The notes beneath the pieces are model-generated. The model was not told the DNA's origin. It searched no databases and saw nothing but the letters and a program-made list of their open reading frames with translations. 64,000 nt of DNA. Origin: Fictibacillus nanhaiensis. Lineage in GTDB: Bacteria > Bacillota > Bacilli > Bacillales > Fictibacillaceae. Position numbers and translations under genes: made by a program. The stretch lies in NCBI RefSeq assembly GCF_023715445.1, contig NZ_JAMBOD010000003.1, forward strand, positions 310,001 through 374,000, written 5' to 3'. Below, in pieces: positions 1 through 10,822 of the stretch (position 1 is the first letter of the stretch; each line of letters starts with the position of its first letter).

Positions 1-881
1 TCATCGATTGATGCGTTAAGCACAGGGAATTCGCGAAGTGCAGATGTTAATGCTTTTACCACGTATGGAAGATAAGTAAGCTTAATGCCCTTATCGGCAG
101 CAACTTGTTTGAACTTCTTACGGTGTGCAACAAGATCAGTAACGTCCACTTCATCCATTAGTGTAACATGTGGAGCTGTATGTTTGGAGTTAACCATCGC
201 TTTAGAGATCGCTTTTCTGATACCTTTGATCTTCTCACGTGTTTCCATTTCTCCAGCAGGAATAGCTTTTGGAGCTTCTTTCTTAGCAGTATCTGCCTTT
301 GGAGCCTCTTTGTCAGCTGCAGGTGCTTCGGCCGAAGCTTCTCCGCCGCCGCTTACAAACTTATCGATATCTTCTTTTAGTACACGGCCGTTGTCACCTG
401 AACCTTGTACTTTACGAATATCAACATCTTTTTCACGTGCGTATTTTCGAACAGAAGGCATAGCGATAACACGTTTTGTTTCATCAGCTGGCTCTTCTTT
501 TGCAGTGTCCTCAGTCTTATCTGTTTTAGCTTCGGAATTGTCGGTTTCTTTTGCTTGGTCAGCTGTAACTTCTTTTTCTTCTTCAGCTTTCGGCTGTTCT
601 GGTGTTTCATCGCTTCCGCCGTGTGCGTCAGCTGGAATTTCCCCTTCAGCTTCGATTGTAACCAGGACATCACCTACTACAGATACAGTACCTTCGTCAA
701 CTTTTACTTCTAAAATTTTACCGTCTACCGGAGAGGGAATTTCTACAACGGCTTTGTCGTTTTGTACTTCAAGCAGGATATCGTCTTCTTTAACAGTGTC
801 CCCTGCTTTTACAAACCACTTTACAATCTCACCTTCGTGAATTCCTTCACCAATATCGGGAAGCTTAAATTCATATGCCAC
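1..881 (-). CDS. pdhC: Pyruvate dehydrogenase E2, dihydrolipoamide acetyltransferase (3' end cut by window)
   Basis: Transfers the acetyl group from E1 to CoA and forms the core of the pyruvate dehydrogenase complex. The visible 293 codons hold one N-terminal lipoyl domain (about residues 1-77, lipoyl-lysine in [12 protein letters not shown]43), a charged Glu/Ala/Thr-rich linker, the peripheral subunit-binding domain (about 131-168, [11 protein letters not shown]) and the start of the catalytic domain ([18 protein letters not shown]). The start is GTG at 881, eight bases after GGAGG. The gene follows pdhB after a 106-bp gap that contains a hairpin. The catalytic C-terminus lies outside the window. 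Confidence 0.95.
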   Translation of the reverse strand, partial: MAYEFKLPDIGEGIHEGEIVKWFVKAGDTVKEDDILLEVQNDKAVVEIPSPVDGKILEVKVDEGTVSVVGDVLVTIEAEGEIPADAHGGSDETPEQPKAEEEKEVTADQAKETDNSEAKTDKTEDTAKEEPADETKRVIAMPSVRKYAREKDVDIRKVQGSGDNGRVLKEDIDKFVSGGGEASAEAPAADKEAPKADTAKKEAPKAIPAGEMETREKIKGIRKAISKAMVNSKHTAPHVTLMDEVDVTDLVAHRKKFKQVAADKGIKLTYLPYVVKALTSALREFPVLNASID

Positions 882-931
882 GGTTAACGCCTCCAATTTT
901 GTTCAATCTATTTTACTCGTTTATGTGAAAA

Positions 932-970
932 GGCTGAAAGAAGCAGTCATTAATGAACTACCCTTTCAGC
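932..970 (-). promoter_or_regulatory. Hairpin between pdhB and pdhC
   Basis: Arms of 8-9 bp (AGCTGAAAG and CTTTCAGC) enclose about 20 nt and are followed on the minus strand by CCTTTTC. It resembles a weak attenuator or RNA-processing hairpin that could lower or stabilise distal pdhC(D) mRNA. The structure is seen; the role is inferred. Confidence 0.45.
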
Positions 971-987
971 TGACATTCAATTATATT

Positions 988-1965
988 TTAGAAATGGTAG
1001 ACTTTCTTTGCTTTATCTACAATATCACGATGGTCTGGAATCCAAACATCCTCAGCAGATGCGTATGGGAAGACTGTATCCGGTGCTGTTACACGCAGGA
1101 CAGGAGCTTCCAGGTTCAGAATAGCGCGATCATTAATTTCTGCTACAACAAACGCTCCGATTCCAGCTTGTTTTTGAGCTTCTTGAACAACGATCGCACG
1201 TCCTGTTTTTTCAACAGATGCAATAATTGTGTCAATATCTAACGGGCTGATCGTACGAAGGTCGATTACTTCTGCAGAAATGCCTTCTTTTTCAAGCTCT
1301 TCAGCAGCTTTTAATGATGCGTGGACCATTGCACCATAAGTGATGATAGAAACGTCTTTCCCTTCACGTTTCACATCTGCTTTGCCCAGTTCGATTGTAT
1401 ATTCTTCCTCAGGCACTTCACCACGGAATGAACGGTATAATTTCATATGCTCTAAATAAACAACAGGATCATTGTCACGGATTGCAGAAATTAATAGACC
1501 TTTTGCGTCATATGGTGTTGAAGGGATAACCACTTTGATCCCTGGTGTTTGATACATTAATCCTTCCAAGCTGTCTGCATGAAGCTCTGGAGTTTTAACC
1601 CCTCCTCCAAAAGGAGAACGGATTGTTACAGGAGAGTTATATACCCCCCCAGAACGATAGCGCATACGAGCCATTTGAGCGGCAATTGAATCAAATACTT
1701 CAAAAACGAAGCCAAAGAATTGAATCTCCATTACTGGACGGAAACCTGTAAGCCCAAGACCTATTGCAAGTCCCCCAATTCCAGACTCTGCAAGCGGAGT
1801 ATCAAAAACACGATCTTCTCCAAATTCTTTTTGAAGTCCCTCAGTCGCACGGAATACTCCGCCGTTTTGACCTACGTCTTCACCAAAAACAAGTACGTTT
1901 TCATTGTTTTTTAATTCATTGCGCATTGCGTCTGTAATTGCTTGAATCATAGTCATTTGAGCCAT
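988..1965 (-). CDS. pdhB: Pyruvate dehydrogenase E1 component, beta subunit
   Basis: The 325-aa beta subunit pairs with PdhA to form the thiamine-diphosphate-dependent E1 that decarboxylates pyruvate. The N-terminal pyrimidine-binding domain shows the expected [19 protein letters not shown] segment, and the C-terminal transketolase domain has [15 protein letters not shown]. Full family length. It starts one base after the pdhA stop, so the two are translated as a pair. Confidence 0.96.
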   Translation of the reverse strand: MAQMTMIQAITDAMRNELKNNENVLVFGEDVGQNGGVFRATEGLQKEFGEDRVFDTPLAESGIGGLAIGLGLTGFRPVMEIQFFGFVFEVFDSIAAQMARMRYRSGGVYNSPVTIRSPFGGGVKTPELHADSLEGLMYQTPGIKVVIPSTPYDAKGLLISAIRDNDPVVYLEHMKLYRSFRGEVPEEEYTIELGKADVKREGKDVSIITYGAMVHASLKAAEELEKEGISAEVIDLRTISPLDIDTIIASVEKTGRAIVVQEAQKQAGIGAFVVAEINDRAILNLEAPVLRVTAPDTVFPYASAEDVWIPDHRDIVDKAKKVYHF

Positions 1966-1966
1966 A

Positions 1967-3594
<1,628 letters not shown>

Positions 3595-4146
3595 GTGTTA
3601 ACAATGAAAGATATTGTAAGAGAAGGTAACCCGGTTCTTAGACAAAAGGCCGCTGAAGTACCTGTTCCGTTCTCAGAAGAAGACATTAAGACTGCTAATC
3701 AGCTCCTGGAGTTTGTGAAAAACAGCCAGGATCCTGCAGTTGCCGGAAAGTATAATTTAAGACCTGGCATTGGTCTTGCAGCTCCTCAAATTGGCGTTCC
3801 AAAGCGAATATTTGCCATGCATGTAACTGATGAGAGTGGTAATTTATATAGTTACGCTCTATTAAATCCAAGAATAATCAGTCACTCTGTTCAGATGACT
3901 TATTTGGATGGCGGTGAAGGATGCCTTTCAGTTGACAGAGATGTTCCTGGGCTTGTACCACGCTATGCAAAAGTTACAGCGAAAGGTTTTACACCCGATG
4001 GAAAAGAAGTTGAATTAAAGCTAAAGGGACTGCCTGGTATCTGTTTTCAACATGAACTGGACCACTTAGATGGCATCATGTTTTATGATCGCATCAATGA
4101 AAAGCAGCCCTTTGAACCGCCTTCTAGCGCTGTTACTTTTAGATAA
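3595..4146 (+). CDS. def: Peptide deformylase
   Basis: Removes the formyl group from the initiator methionine of new proteins. All three deformylase motifs are present: GIGLAAPQIG, EGCLS and the zinc-binding HELDH. I place the start at GTG 3595 (eight bases after GGAGG), giving 183 aa beginning MLTMKDIVREG like B. subtilis DefB/YkrB, rather than the TTG at 3589 that sits too close to the SD. In B. subtilis defB is also next to pdhA. Confidence 0.95.
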   Translation: MLTMKDIVREGNPVLRQKAAEVPVPFSEEDIKTANQLLEFVKNSQDPAVAGKYNLRPGIGLAAPQIGVPKRIFAMHVTDESGNLYSYALLNPRIISHSVQMTYLDGGEGCLSVDRDVPGLVPRYAKVTAKGFTPDGKEVELKLKGLPGICFQHELDHLDGIMFYDRINEKQPFEPPSSAVTFR

Positions 4147-4165
4147 TAAAAAAAAGATTCATATA

Positions 4166-4204
4166 AAAAGCTGATCTCTTCACAAACAGAGACCAGCTTT
4201 TTTT
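4166..4204. terminator. Bidirectional terminator def / cstA
   Basis: Stem AAAAGCTG..CTCT paired with AGAG..CAGCTTTT around an 8-nt loop, with T-runs on both strands. It serves the convergent def and cstA genes. Confidence 0.85.
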
Positions 4205-4214
4205 CAAAACCTGA

Positions 4215-5648
4215 TTATGCAGCTTCACGGTCGTCATCAACTGAAATAGCATCTTTATCAGTCGTTTTACTTTTAAAGAAAAGAAAACTAACAATTACCG
4301 TAACTATTACAGCAATCAAATATGATACATTCATTGATATTCCTAACCCGATAGGCGCATTACAAATATAAGTTGTGGTAACCATCGTCATAAAGATCGC
4401 TGGAATAGTTGCAATCCAGTGATTTTTCCGAGCTCGCTTTAAGTACATGGCCCCTACCCATAATGCAAGCATTGCGGTTGACTGGTTCGCCCAAGAAAAA
4501 TAACGCCAAAGCAAAGTGAAATCAATCTTAGTTAATAAAAATGAAATCACAAACATCGGAATCGCAATCCAAAGTCTTGATGTGATTTTCTTTTGGCCAA
4601 TGTTAAAATAATCTGCCAAAATCATTCTTGCACTTCTAAATGAGGTATCCCCTGATGTAATCGGTAATATAATCACACCAATAACTGCGAGTGTTCCCCC
4701 AACTGCTCCAAGCATCGTTACCGAAACTTCGCTTACAACAGCTGCCGGACCTCCTTCAGCAATTATTCCGGATAACGACTTTCCATCGAACAAGCTCATT
4801 GCAGCCGCTGCCCAGATCATAGCGATAATGGCTTCTGCAATCATCATTCCATAAAATATTTTTCTTCCCGCTTTTTCGTTTTTGGTTGTTCTTGATATGA
4901 TCGGTGACTGTGTGGCGTGGAAGCCAGAAAGAGCACCGCAAGAAATCGTTAAAAATAAAAGAGGAAAGATCGGAACATTATCAGGATGCATGTTTTGCAG
5001 CGTCAATTCTGGAACCGGTGCTCCTGTAAGAACAAGCCCTCCCCCAATACCAATTGCACTTATTACGAGCAATGCACCAAAGATCGGATAAACACGTCCA
5101 ATAATTTTATCAATTGGAAGGAGCGTAGCTAAAATATAATAAACAAAAATCAGACCTACGATTACACTTAGACTTACCCAATTACCTATTAAATTGTGAA
5201 TGAGCGCAGCTGGAGCACTAACGAAAACGGTACCCACTAATAGCAGTAAAAGCAGAGTAAAACCGTTAACTACATGTTTCATTGCTTTACCCAGGAACTT
5301 TCCTGCCAGCTGCGGCAAATGCGCCCCACGATTACGGATAGAAATCATACCGGTTAAATAATCATGAACGGCTCCTGCAAAAATTGCTCCTAAGACAATC
5401 CATAAAAATGCCACAGGACCGTATAACGCTCCCATAATCGGACCAAAGATAGGACCTACACCTGCTATATTCAATAATTGAATGAGTGAATTTGATTTAG
5501 TCCCCATCGGAACGTAATCAATTCCATCTTTCTGAGCATAAGCTGGTGTTTTTCTGTCTTGTTTGATGCCGAAAACTTTCTCAACGTATTTTCCATACGT
5601 TACATAACCAAGTACAAGTAAAGCAATAGAGATTAAAAATGTAATCAA
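4215..5648 (-). CDS. cstA: CstA-family (carbon starvation / pyruvate-peptide) transporter
   Basis: A polytopic membrane protein of 477 aa with the CstA N-terminal region (PMGTKSNSLIQLLNIAGVGP, GPIMGALYGP) and the GFHATQSPIISRTTKN segment. Known relatives import pyruvate or peptides; the nearby pdh genes fit pyruvate but do not prove it. The start is TTG 5648, eight bases after GGAGG, not the longer upstream frame that would run through the promoter. It is shorter than B. subtilis CstA (598 aa) and matches the short CstA subfamily. A cre-like site and promoter lie immediately upstream. Confidence 0.88.
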   Translation of the reverse strand: MITFLISIALLVLGYVTYGKYVEKVFGIKQDRKTPAYAQKDGIDYVPMGTKSNSLIQLLNIAGVGPIFGPIMGALYGPVAFLWIVLGAIFAGAVHDYLTGMISIRNRGAHLPQLAGKFLGKAMKHVVNGFTLLLLLLVGTVFVSAPAALIHNLIGNWVSLSVIVGLIFVYYILATLLPIDKIIGRVYPIFGALLVISAIGIGGGLVLTGAPVPELTLQNMHPDNVPIFPLLFLTISCGALSGFHATQSPIISRTTKNEKAGRKIFYGMMIAEAIIAMIWAAAAMSLFDGKSLSGIIAEGGPAAVVSEVSVTMLGAVGGTLAVIGVIILPITSGDTSFRSARMILADYFNIGQKKITSRLWIAIPMFVISFLLTKIDFTLLWRYFSWANQSTAMLALWVGAMYLKRARKNHWIATIPAIFMTMVTTTYICNAPIGLGISMNVSYLIAVIVTVIVSFLFFKSKTTDKDAISVDDDREAA

Positions 5649-5665
5649 CCTTTTTCCCTCCTTTT

Positions 5666-5679
5666 TGTATACGCTTACA
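5666..5679 (-). promoter_or_regulatory. cre box (CcpA operator) of cstA
   Basis: Minus-strand TGTAAGCGTATACA matches the catabolite-responsive element TGWAANCGNTNWCA at all but one position. It overlaps the end of the -10 box and the transcription start, the typical repression position. CcpA control is inferred. Confidence 0.75.
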
Positions 5680-5707
5680 TTGTACACAAAAAAGAAAAAA
5701 CACTCAA
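5679..5707 (-). promoter_or_regulatory. Sigma-A promoter of cstA, inside the upstream terminator
   Basis: TTGAGT, 17-bp spacer, TACAAT on the minus strand. The -35 box lies in the right-hand arm of the terminator of the upstream transporter gene and the spacer is that terminator's T-run. Confidence 0.65.
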
Positions 5708-5723
5708 TTTCAAACTGAGTGTT
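5691..5723 (-). terminator. Terminator of the EamA transporter gene
   Basis: Stem AACACTCAG..TTGAGTGTT followed by T6 on the minus strand. The stem begins inside the last codons of the gene. Confidence 0.8.
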
Positions 5724-6630
5724 TAGGCTGTGCGGTTTTATTAGACTTGAATCGGTGATGAATGTTTTTCCTGCCTGTTAAATAAACCCCAAAGAAGATT
5801 AATAACAATCCAAGAAAAGCGATTGGAGGAATCTTTTCATTTAACAGGACACTTCCCCATATTACAGCTGATACCGGAACAAGGTAAGTAACAAGAGTAG
5901 CAAACTCAGCTGAACCTGCAGATATCATATAATAGTACAACAGATAAGCTAAACCCGATCCAAATACACCAAGACCAATTAAAAAAAGGATCACTTTACT
6001 GTCAGCAGTATTGCCAGTTACATTCCATCCCCCTGAAAAGCTCATCATAATGGCACTTAAAACAGAACCAACTAAAAGTGTTGCTGAGGCTGTTATCCAA
6101 ACTGTCGTTCCTTGAAGATGTTTTTTTGCATACTGTGAACTGTAGCCATAACAGCAAGTGGCGGTCAGCATCAATAAGATTCCAACTAACAGCTGGTTCT
6201 GTGTTAATCCAGGAGCATCGGCATCCATTAAGAAAATAATTCCCACAAATCCGATCATCACTCCAACCCTCTGTTTCCACTGCATTTTTACTGAAAAGAA
6301 AACGACTCCCATCATCGCCGTCCAAATAGGAGTAGTCGCGTTTAAAATCGCTGTATACCCACTGTCTAGAAATGTTTCGCTCCAGGCTATCAGCCCCCAA
6401 GGAATACCAGCATTTAATAATCCTACGATTACTAATGCTTTTACAGGCAGCGCTCTCCAATTGATTTTTTGTTTCGTTAATAAGAAAAGCGGAATGATCG
6501 TTAAAATCCCGAGTACACAACGGATAAATACAATTTGCCAAGGATCAAACACATCGAGAAGCACTTTAATAAAAAAAAACGACATGCCCCAGATCAAACT
6601 TAGAATAAAAAGTGCTGAATAAAGTTTCAT
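5710..6630 (-). CDS. EamA/DMT-family transporter
   Basis: A 306-aa integral membrane protein with about ten hydrophobic segments arranged as two EamA repeats (first half from LYSALFILSLIWGMSFFFIK, second from LLVGILLMLTATCCYGYSSQ). The family exports metabolites or drugs; the substrate cannot be told. SD AGGAGG precedes ATG 6630. The tail is basic and ends PKHSV. Confidence 0.85.
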   Translation of the reverse strand: MKLYSALFILSLIWGMSFFFIKVLLDVFDPWQIVFIRCVLGILTIIPLFLLTKQKINWRALPVKALVIVGLLNAGIPWGLIAWSETFLDSGYTAILNATTPIWTAMMGVVFFSVKMQWKQRVGVMIGFVGIIFLMDADAPGLTQNQLLVGILLMLTATCCYGYSSQYAKKHLQGTTVWITASATLLVGSVLSAIMMSFSGGWNVTGNTADSKVILFLIGLGVFGSGLAYLLYYYMISAGSAEFATLVTYLVPVSAVIWGSVLLNEKIPPIAFLGLLLIFFGVYLTGRKNIHHRFKSNKTAQPKHSV

Positions 6631-6752
6631 AAAATCCTCCTAGTATGAAATGCTGAACAGCTATCCTGTAATAAAATGACACAATTTCCCTCTCAAATTC
6701 TCTTTACGTTTGAAGCATACTATGTAATAAAAAATCGAACGGAGGGCAATAA

Positions 6753-6836
6753 ATGAAAAAGAGATTACGTTTATTAAAAAAGTTTAGGAAATGGGTAAGG
6801 CAGCAGAATAATAACGGAAAACTGATCTTAAACTAG
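6753..6836 (+). CDS. Small basic peptide, 27 aa
   Basis: A strong SD (CGGAGGG) sits eight bases before ATG, and the reading frame gives MKKRLRLLKKFRKW followed by VRQQNNNGKLILN. The first half is a strongly cationic amphipathic stretch. No family recognised. It is divergent from the EamA gene and in front of rpoY. The case rests on the SD and could still be chance. Confidence 0.4.
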   Translation: MKKRLRLLKKFRKWVRQQNNNGKLILN

Positions 6837-6933
6837 TTCCCATTGATACTGTCATTATAATGGAAAGAGCATCGCGTCGAACAGTTATTATTTATTTACT
6901 TTCATGGTTAAAATAGCGGGTAATGAAAAACAC

Positions 6934-6962
6934 ATGAAAAACATGTCACTTTCCTATATAAT
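6934..6962 (+). promoter_or_regulatory. Possible promoter of rpoY-rnjA
   Basis: A perfect -10 TATAAT (6957-6962) lies 48 bp before the rpoY start; the -35 at the right spacing (ATGAAA) is weak. Confidence 0.35.
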
Positions 6963-7009
6963 AGAACGAAGATACTCAAATACTACAGACCGGTAAGGAG
7001 ACATGAAAC

Positions 7010-7219
7010 ATGATTTTCAAAGTTTATTTTCAAACAAGTTTAACCGAGGTACCAATTCGTGAGAACACGCAAACGGTATACGTTGAAGCAGAGACTATAA
7101 ATGACGTTCGTAAAAAACTTGCTGACCGCAAATATAATATCGAATACATACAGGAAATTAACGGAAAATTTCTTGAGTATGAAAAAGATACGAACTCATT
7201 GGAATTGGAGAATGTGTAA
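7010..7219 (+). CDS. rpoY: RNA polymerase epsilon subunit
   Basis: The 69-aa protein (begins MIFKVYFQTSLTEVPIREN) matches RpoY/YkzG in length and sequence. RpoY is a small accessory subunit bound to RNA polymerase in Firmicutes. SD AAGGAG precedes ATG. It lies three bases before rnjA, the arrangement conserved in Bacillaceae. Confidence 0.93.
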   Translation: MIFKVYFQTSLTEVPIRENTQTVYVEAETINDVRKKLADRKYNIEYIQEINGKFLEYEKDTNSLELENV

Positions 7220-7222
7220 CAT

Positions 7223-8893
7223 ATGAAATTTGTTAAAAATCATCAAGCCGCCGTTTTCGCCCTCGGTGGTTTAGGGGAAATCGGCAAGAATACGTATGCC
7301 GTGCAATTTCAAGATGAAATCATCCTTATCGATGCAGGAATTAAATTTCCTGAAGATGAACTTTTAGGAATTGATTACGTTATCCCTGATTATACGTATC
7401 TTGTGAAAAATGAAGAAAAAATTAAAGGGTTATTTATCACTCACGGACATGAAGATCATATTGGAGGTATTCCATACTTATTAAGACAAGTGAATATTCC
7501 GATCTATGGTGGCAAACTTGCACTTGCTCTTATTAAGAACAAATTGGAAGAACACGGATTGCTTAGACGTGCTCAGCTGCATGAAATTACTGAAGATGAT
7601 GTTATCAAATTCAGAAAAACTTCCGTTAGCTTTTTCAGAACTACACACAGTATTCCTGATGCTTATGGAATCGTTGTTAAAACACCTCCAGGAAACATCG
7701 TTCATACTGGTGATTTCAAATTTGATTTCACCCCTGTCGGTGAACCTGCAAACATTACAAAAATGGCTGAGATCGGAAAAGAAGGCGTACTTTGCTTGCT
7801 TTCTGACAGCACAAACAGTGAGGTACCTGGTTTTACTTTATCTGAAAGACGTGTTGGTGAAAGTATCCAAGACATCTTCAGAAAAATGGAAGGCCGTGTC
7901 ATTTTCGCTACATTCGCTTCCAATATTCATAGACTGCAGCAGGTTGTAGAGGCTTCTGTCTCAAATAACCGCAAAATTGCCGTATTTGGACGCAGCATGG
8001 ACTCTGCTATTACGGTTGGACAGGAGCTCGGTTTTATTAAAGCTCCAAAGGGGACTTTTGTTGATGCCAACCAGATCAACCGCCTCCCTGATAATCAGGT
8101 AACGATTCTTTGTACAGGAAGCCAGGGTGAACCTATGGCCGCTTTATCAAGGATCGCAAATGGTACACATCGTCAGATTCAAATTATCCCTGGTGATACG
8201 GTTGTATTTTCTTCTTCACCTATTCCAGGAAACGCACTAAGTGTCAGCAAAACAATCAATCAATTATATCGTGCTGGTGCCGAAGTTATTCACGGTTCTC
8301 TAAATGATATTCATACATCAGGTCACGGCGGCCAGCAAGAACAAAAACTGATGCTTCGTCTGATGAAGCCTAAATACTTTCTGCCTATACACGGCGAGTA
8401 CAGAATGCTGAAAATGCATACGAAACTTGCTGCTGATTGTGATGTACCGCTACAGAATTCTTTTATTATGGACAATGGCGAAGTACTCGCTTTATCCCAA
8501 AACGATGCGATGATAGCGGGTAAAATCCCATCAGGCTCTGTATATGTAGATGGAAGCGGTATCGGGGATATTGGAAATATTGTACTTCGTGACCGTAAAA
8601 TCCTTTCTGAAGAAGGTCTGGTAGTTGTTGTTGTAAGTATGGACATGAAGGAATTCACGATTGAAGCAGGACCAGACATCATTTCACGCGGATTTGTTTA
8701 TATGCGTGAATCTGGAGATCTCATTCATGATGCACAAAATTTGTTAAGCAAACATTTGCAGACAATAATGAGTGAAAAAAGAACAACACAATGGTCTGAA
8801 ATAAAGAATGAGATTACAGACACCCTAGCACCTTTCTTATATGAAAAAACAAAAAGACGTCCTATGATCCTGCCGATCATCATGGAAATCTAA
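7223..8893 (+). CDS. rnjA: Ribonuclease J1
   Basis: A 556-aa metallo-beta-lactamase/beta-CASP RNase with 5'-3' exo- and endonuclease activity, central to mRNA turnover and rRNA maturation. Visible motifs are GGLGEIGKN, the zinc site [17 protein letters not shown] and the beta-CASP segment with [15 protein letters not shown]. Full family length. Cotranscribed with rpoY. Confidence 0.96.
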   Translation: MKFVKNHQAAVFALGGLGEIGKNTYAVQFQDEIILIDAGIKFPEDELLGIDYVIPDYTYLVKNEEKIKGLFITHGHEDHIGGIPYLLRQVNIPIYGGKLALALIKNKLEEHGLLRRAQLHEITEDDVIKFRKTSVSFFRTTHSIPDAYGIVVKTPPGNIVHTGDFKFDFTPVGEPANITKMAEIGKEGVLCLLSDSTNSEVPGFTLSERRVGESIQDIFRKMEGRVIFATFASNIHRLQQVVEASVSNNRKIAVFGRSMDSAITVGQELGFIKAPKGTFVDANQINRLPDNQVTILCTGSQGEPMAALSRIANGTHRQIQIIPGDTVVFSSSPIPGNALSVSKTINQLYRAGAEVIHGSLNDIHTSGHGGQQEQKLMLRLMKPKYFLPIHGEYRMLKMHTKLAADCDVPLQNSFIMDNGEVLALSQNDAMIAGKIPSGSVYVDGSGIGDIGNIVLRDRKILSEEGLVVVVVSMDMKEFTIEAGPDIISRGFVYMRESGDLIHDAQNLLSKHLQTIMSEKRTTQWSEIKNEITDTLAPFLYEKTKRRPMILPIIMEI

Positions 8894-8901
8894 ATACAAA
8901 C

Positions 8902-8941
8902 AAAAAACCGTTACCCTTTATGAAAGGGGAAACGGTTTTTT
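8902..8941. terminator. Bidirectional terminator rnjA / ktrC
   Basis: Stem AAAACCGTT..CCCTTT / AAAGGG..AACGGTTTT with T-runs on both sides, between convergent genes. Confidence 0.85.
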
Positions 8942-9614
8942 ATTCTTCGTTTGCCATTTGTTTTTCTAAACGGTTTATATCTTTGTCTCTGCCAATGACA
9001 ATTAATACATCGCCCTGTCTGATCGATTGATTAGCTTGCGGGGATACATAAATATCTTTCCCTCTCTTAACTGCTACTACGTTACATCCGAATCTTGCAC
9101 GTATATCAAGTTCAATTAAAGATTTTCCGTCCATCTTTTTTGTGGCCACCAGCTCGACAATGCTATGTTCGTCAGATAGCTCCAAATAGTCTAATACATT
9201 GTTTGAGACAATCTGGTGAGCAATCCGTACACCCATATCCCGTTCAGGATGTATGATCTTATCTGCTCCAATTTTACGCAGCACTTTTTCGTGATAATCA
9301 TTTTGGGCTTTAACAGTAATCTTTTCTACACCTATTTCTTTTAGAATCAATGTCGTTAAAATACTTGATTGCAGATTATCCCCTATTGCAACGACAACAT
9401 GCTGAAAGTTACGGATTCCAAGGCTTTTCAGCACACCTTCATCGGTTGAATCTGCAATTACTGCATGTGTTACGATATTTGAGAACTCATTAACCCTGTC
9501 CTCATCAATATCAATTGCCAATACTTCCATCCCTTGATCCGATAATGCTTTACACATGCTTCCGCCAAATCGTCCAAGACCTATGACAGCAAATTGCTTT
9601 TTCAATGGCTTCAC
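8940..9614 (-). CDS. ktrC: Potassium uptake regulatory subunit KtrC (RCK protein)
   Basis: A 224-aa cytosolic gating subunit of a Ktr K+ channel. The N-terminal RCK-N Rossmann domain has GLGRFGGSMCKAL and the acidic IDIDEDRV; the RCK-C domain (about 135-220) is the part that binds c-di-AMP in KtrA/KtrC. The position next to rnjA-rpoY is the same as B. subtilis ktrC (ykqB). No ydaO-type riboswitch is visible upstream. Confidence 0.92.
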   Translation of the reverse strand: MKPLKKQFAVIGLGRFGGSMCKALSDQGMEVLAIDIDEDRVNEFSNIVTHAVIADSTDEGVLKSLGIRNFQHVVVAIGDNLQSSILTTLILKEIGVEKITVKAQNDYHEKVLRKIGADKIIHPERDMGVRIAHQIVSNNVLDYLELSDEHSIVELVATKKMDGKSLIELDIRARFGCNVVAVKRGKDIYVSPQANQSIRQGDVLIVIGRDKDINRLEKQMANEE

Positions 9615-9747
9615 TCCATTTCACAAACATATAACCTTATTTTACCACACCACTTCTATTTCATTAAAAAGCTAATAGCATCATATGTATTTTTTTTATA
9701 TAGGAAACTTCTATAAAGGTCTCCCTTTGCCCTTCTTTCTTATCATA

Positions 9748-9781
9748 CAAAAATAACCCAAGAACATTGTCTTGGGTTATT
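9748..9781 (-). terminator. Terminator of ykuU
   Basis: Stem AATAACCCAAG / CTTGGGTTATT, 8-nt loop, T-rich tail on the minus strand. Confidence 0.8.
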
Positions 9782-9797
9782 TATGATTCATAAATTA

Positions 9798-10346
9798 TTA
9801 AACTTCAAGAGTTTTTTGGCCTGGTTTCCAGTTTGCTGGGCAAAGTCCGCCAGTTTGAAGTGCTTGAAGTACACGTAAAGTTTCATCCACGTCACGGCCA
9901 ATGTTGTTGTGGTTAACAACAGAGTACATCAATTCACCTTCTGGAGAAATGATGAATAGTCCGCGAAGTGCAATACCTTCTTCTTCGATAAGTACACCGT
10001 AGTCACGTGCTACTGTGTGGTTTGTATCAGCTGCTAATGCATATCTTAGCTCTCCAAGACCGTTCATGTCACGCGGAGTGTTGATCCAAGCCTTGTGAGT
10101 GTGGATTGTATCTGTTGAAACACCAATTACTTCCGCATCAAGATCTTCAAACTCATCGAAACGATCGCTTAAAGAAGTGATTTCTGTTGGACATACGAAA
10201 GTGAAGTCCATTGGATAGAAATAAAGAACAGTCCACCTGTCGTTCTTCATGTTCTCTTCAAGACTTACTTTTCCAAATTCTTTATTTGGTAATACTGCAT
10301 CCATTTCAAATCGAGGCGCTTGTTTTGCTACCATACGTTCAGCCAT
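9798..10346 (-). CDS. ykuU: 2-Cys peroxiredoxin (YkuU)
   Basis: A 182-aa AhpC/Prx1-type peroxidase that reduces hydrogen peroxide and organic peroxides. The peroxidatic cysteine is in DFTFVCPTE and the resolving cysteine in GGLCPANW near the C-terminus. The start is ATG 10346 after GGAGGG; the longer frame would start inside the SD. Closest in size and sequence to B. subtilis YkuU, and ykuS lies nearby. Confidence 0.9.
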   Translation of the reverse strand: MAERMVAKQAPRFEMDAVLPNKEFGKVSLEENMKNDRWTVLYFYPMDFTFVCPTEITSLSDRFDEFEDLDAEVIGVSTDTIHTHKAWINTPRDMNGLGELRYALAADTNHTVARDYGVLIEEEGIALRGLFIISPEGELMYSVVNHNNIGRDVDETLRVLQALQTGGLCPANWKPGQKTLEV

Positions 10347-10387
10347 AGGTAAAAATCCCTCCAAAAACAGTTTTATTTACATGGGTA

Positions 10388-10416
10388 ATTATAGTACAGT
10401 CCTTATTTTTAGTCAA
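10388..10416 (-). promoter_or_regulatory. Sigma-A promoter of ykuU
   Basis: Minus-strand TTGACT, 17-bp spacer, TATAAT. An AT-rich, partly symmetrical stretch lies directly upstream (10417-10440); it does not fit the PerR box well. Confidence 0.75.
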
Positions 10417-10595
10417 TATTAAATAATAATTAATTTAAATAAGCGTTTTCTACCCACTTTTTAATTTCTCCTTAATCATAGCAAGTTAAACATTAAATGT
10501 GAAATCATCCGCTCATTTTTCAGCATTTCATTCTCAATTCCAAGGTTTAAATTGAGGATTGCTTGGGAAATCATACAATGAGGAGGTGCATTTTA

Positions 10596-10799
10596 ATGCC
10601 ATACGATTCACTAAAAGACCTACCTGAAAGAGTGAGGGATAACCTTCCCCATCATGGTCAAGAAATCTATAAAGAAGCATTCAACTCAGCTCTTGAAGAA
10701 TATAAAGAAGAAGAAACTGCACATAAAGTTGCGTGGAGCGCAGTGAAGAACAAATATGAAAAATCTGAAGATGGCAAATGGAAAAGCAAAGACTCCTGA
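10596..10799 (+). CDS. ChaB-family small protein
   Basis: A 67-aa acidic/basic helical protein with the ChaB pattern (LPERVRDNLPHHGQEIYKEAF ending near HKVAWSAVKNKY). ChaB was once called a cation-transport regulator; its role in Bacillus is unclear. SD AGGAGGTG precedes ATG 10596; the longer upstream frame lacks an SD. Confidence 0.82.
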   Translation: MPYDSLKDLPERVRDNLPHHGQEIYKEAFNSALEEYKEEETAHKVAWSAVKNKYEKSEDGKWKSKDS

Positions 10800-10822
10800 A
10801 TTCCTCAGGAGCCTTTACTTTG
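10793..10822 (+). terminator. Possible terminator after chaB-like gene
   Basis: Perfect 7-bp stem CTCCTGA / TCAGGAG overlapping the stop codon, with a weak T-rich tail. It also lies at the 3' end of the convergent CNNM gene. Confidence 0.5.

Noticed and set aside
9615-9797. c-di-AMP (ydaO) riboswitch in front of ktrC
   Set aside because: The gap is short and I see neither the conserved stems nor space for the aptamer.
10417-10440. PerR box upstream of ykuU
   Set aside because: The AT-rich symmetry does not match TTATAATNATTATAA at the key positions.
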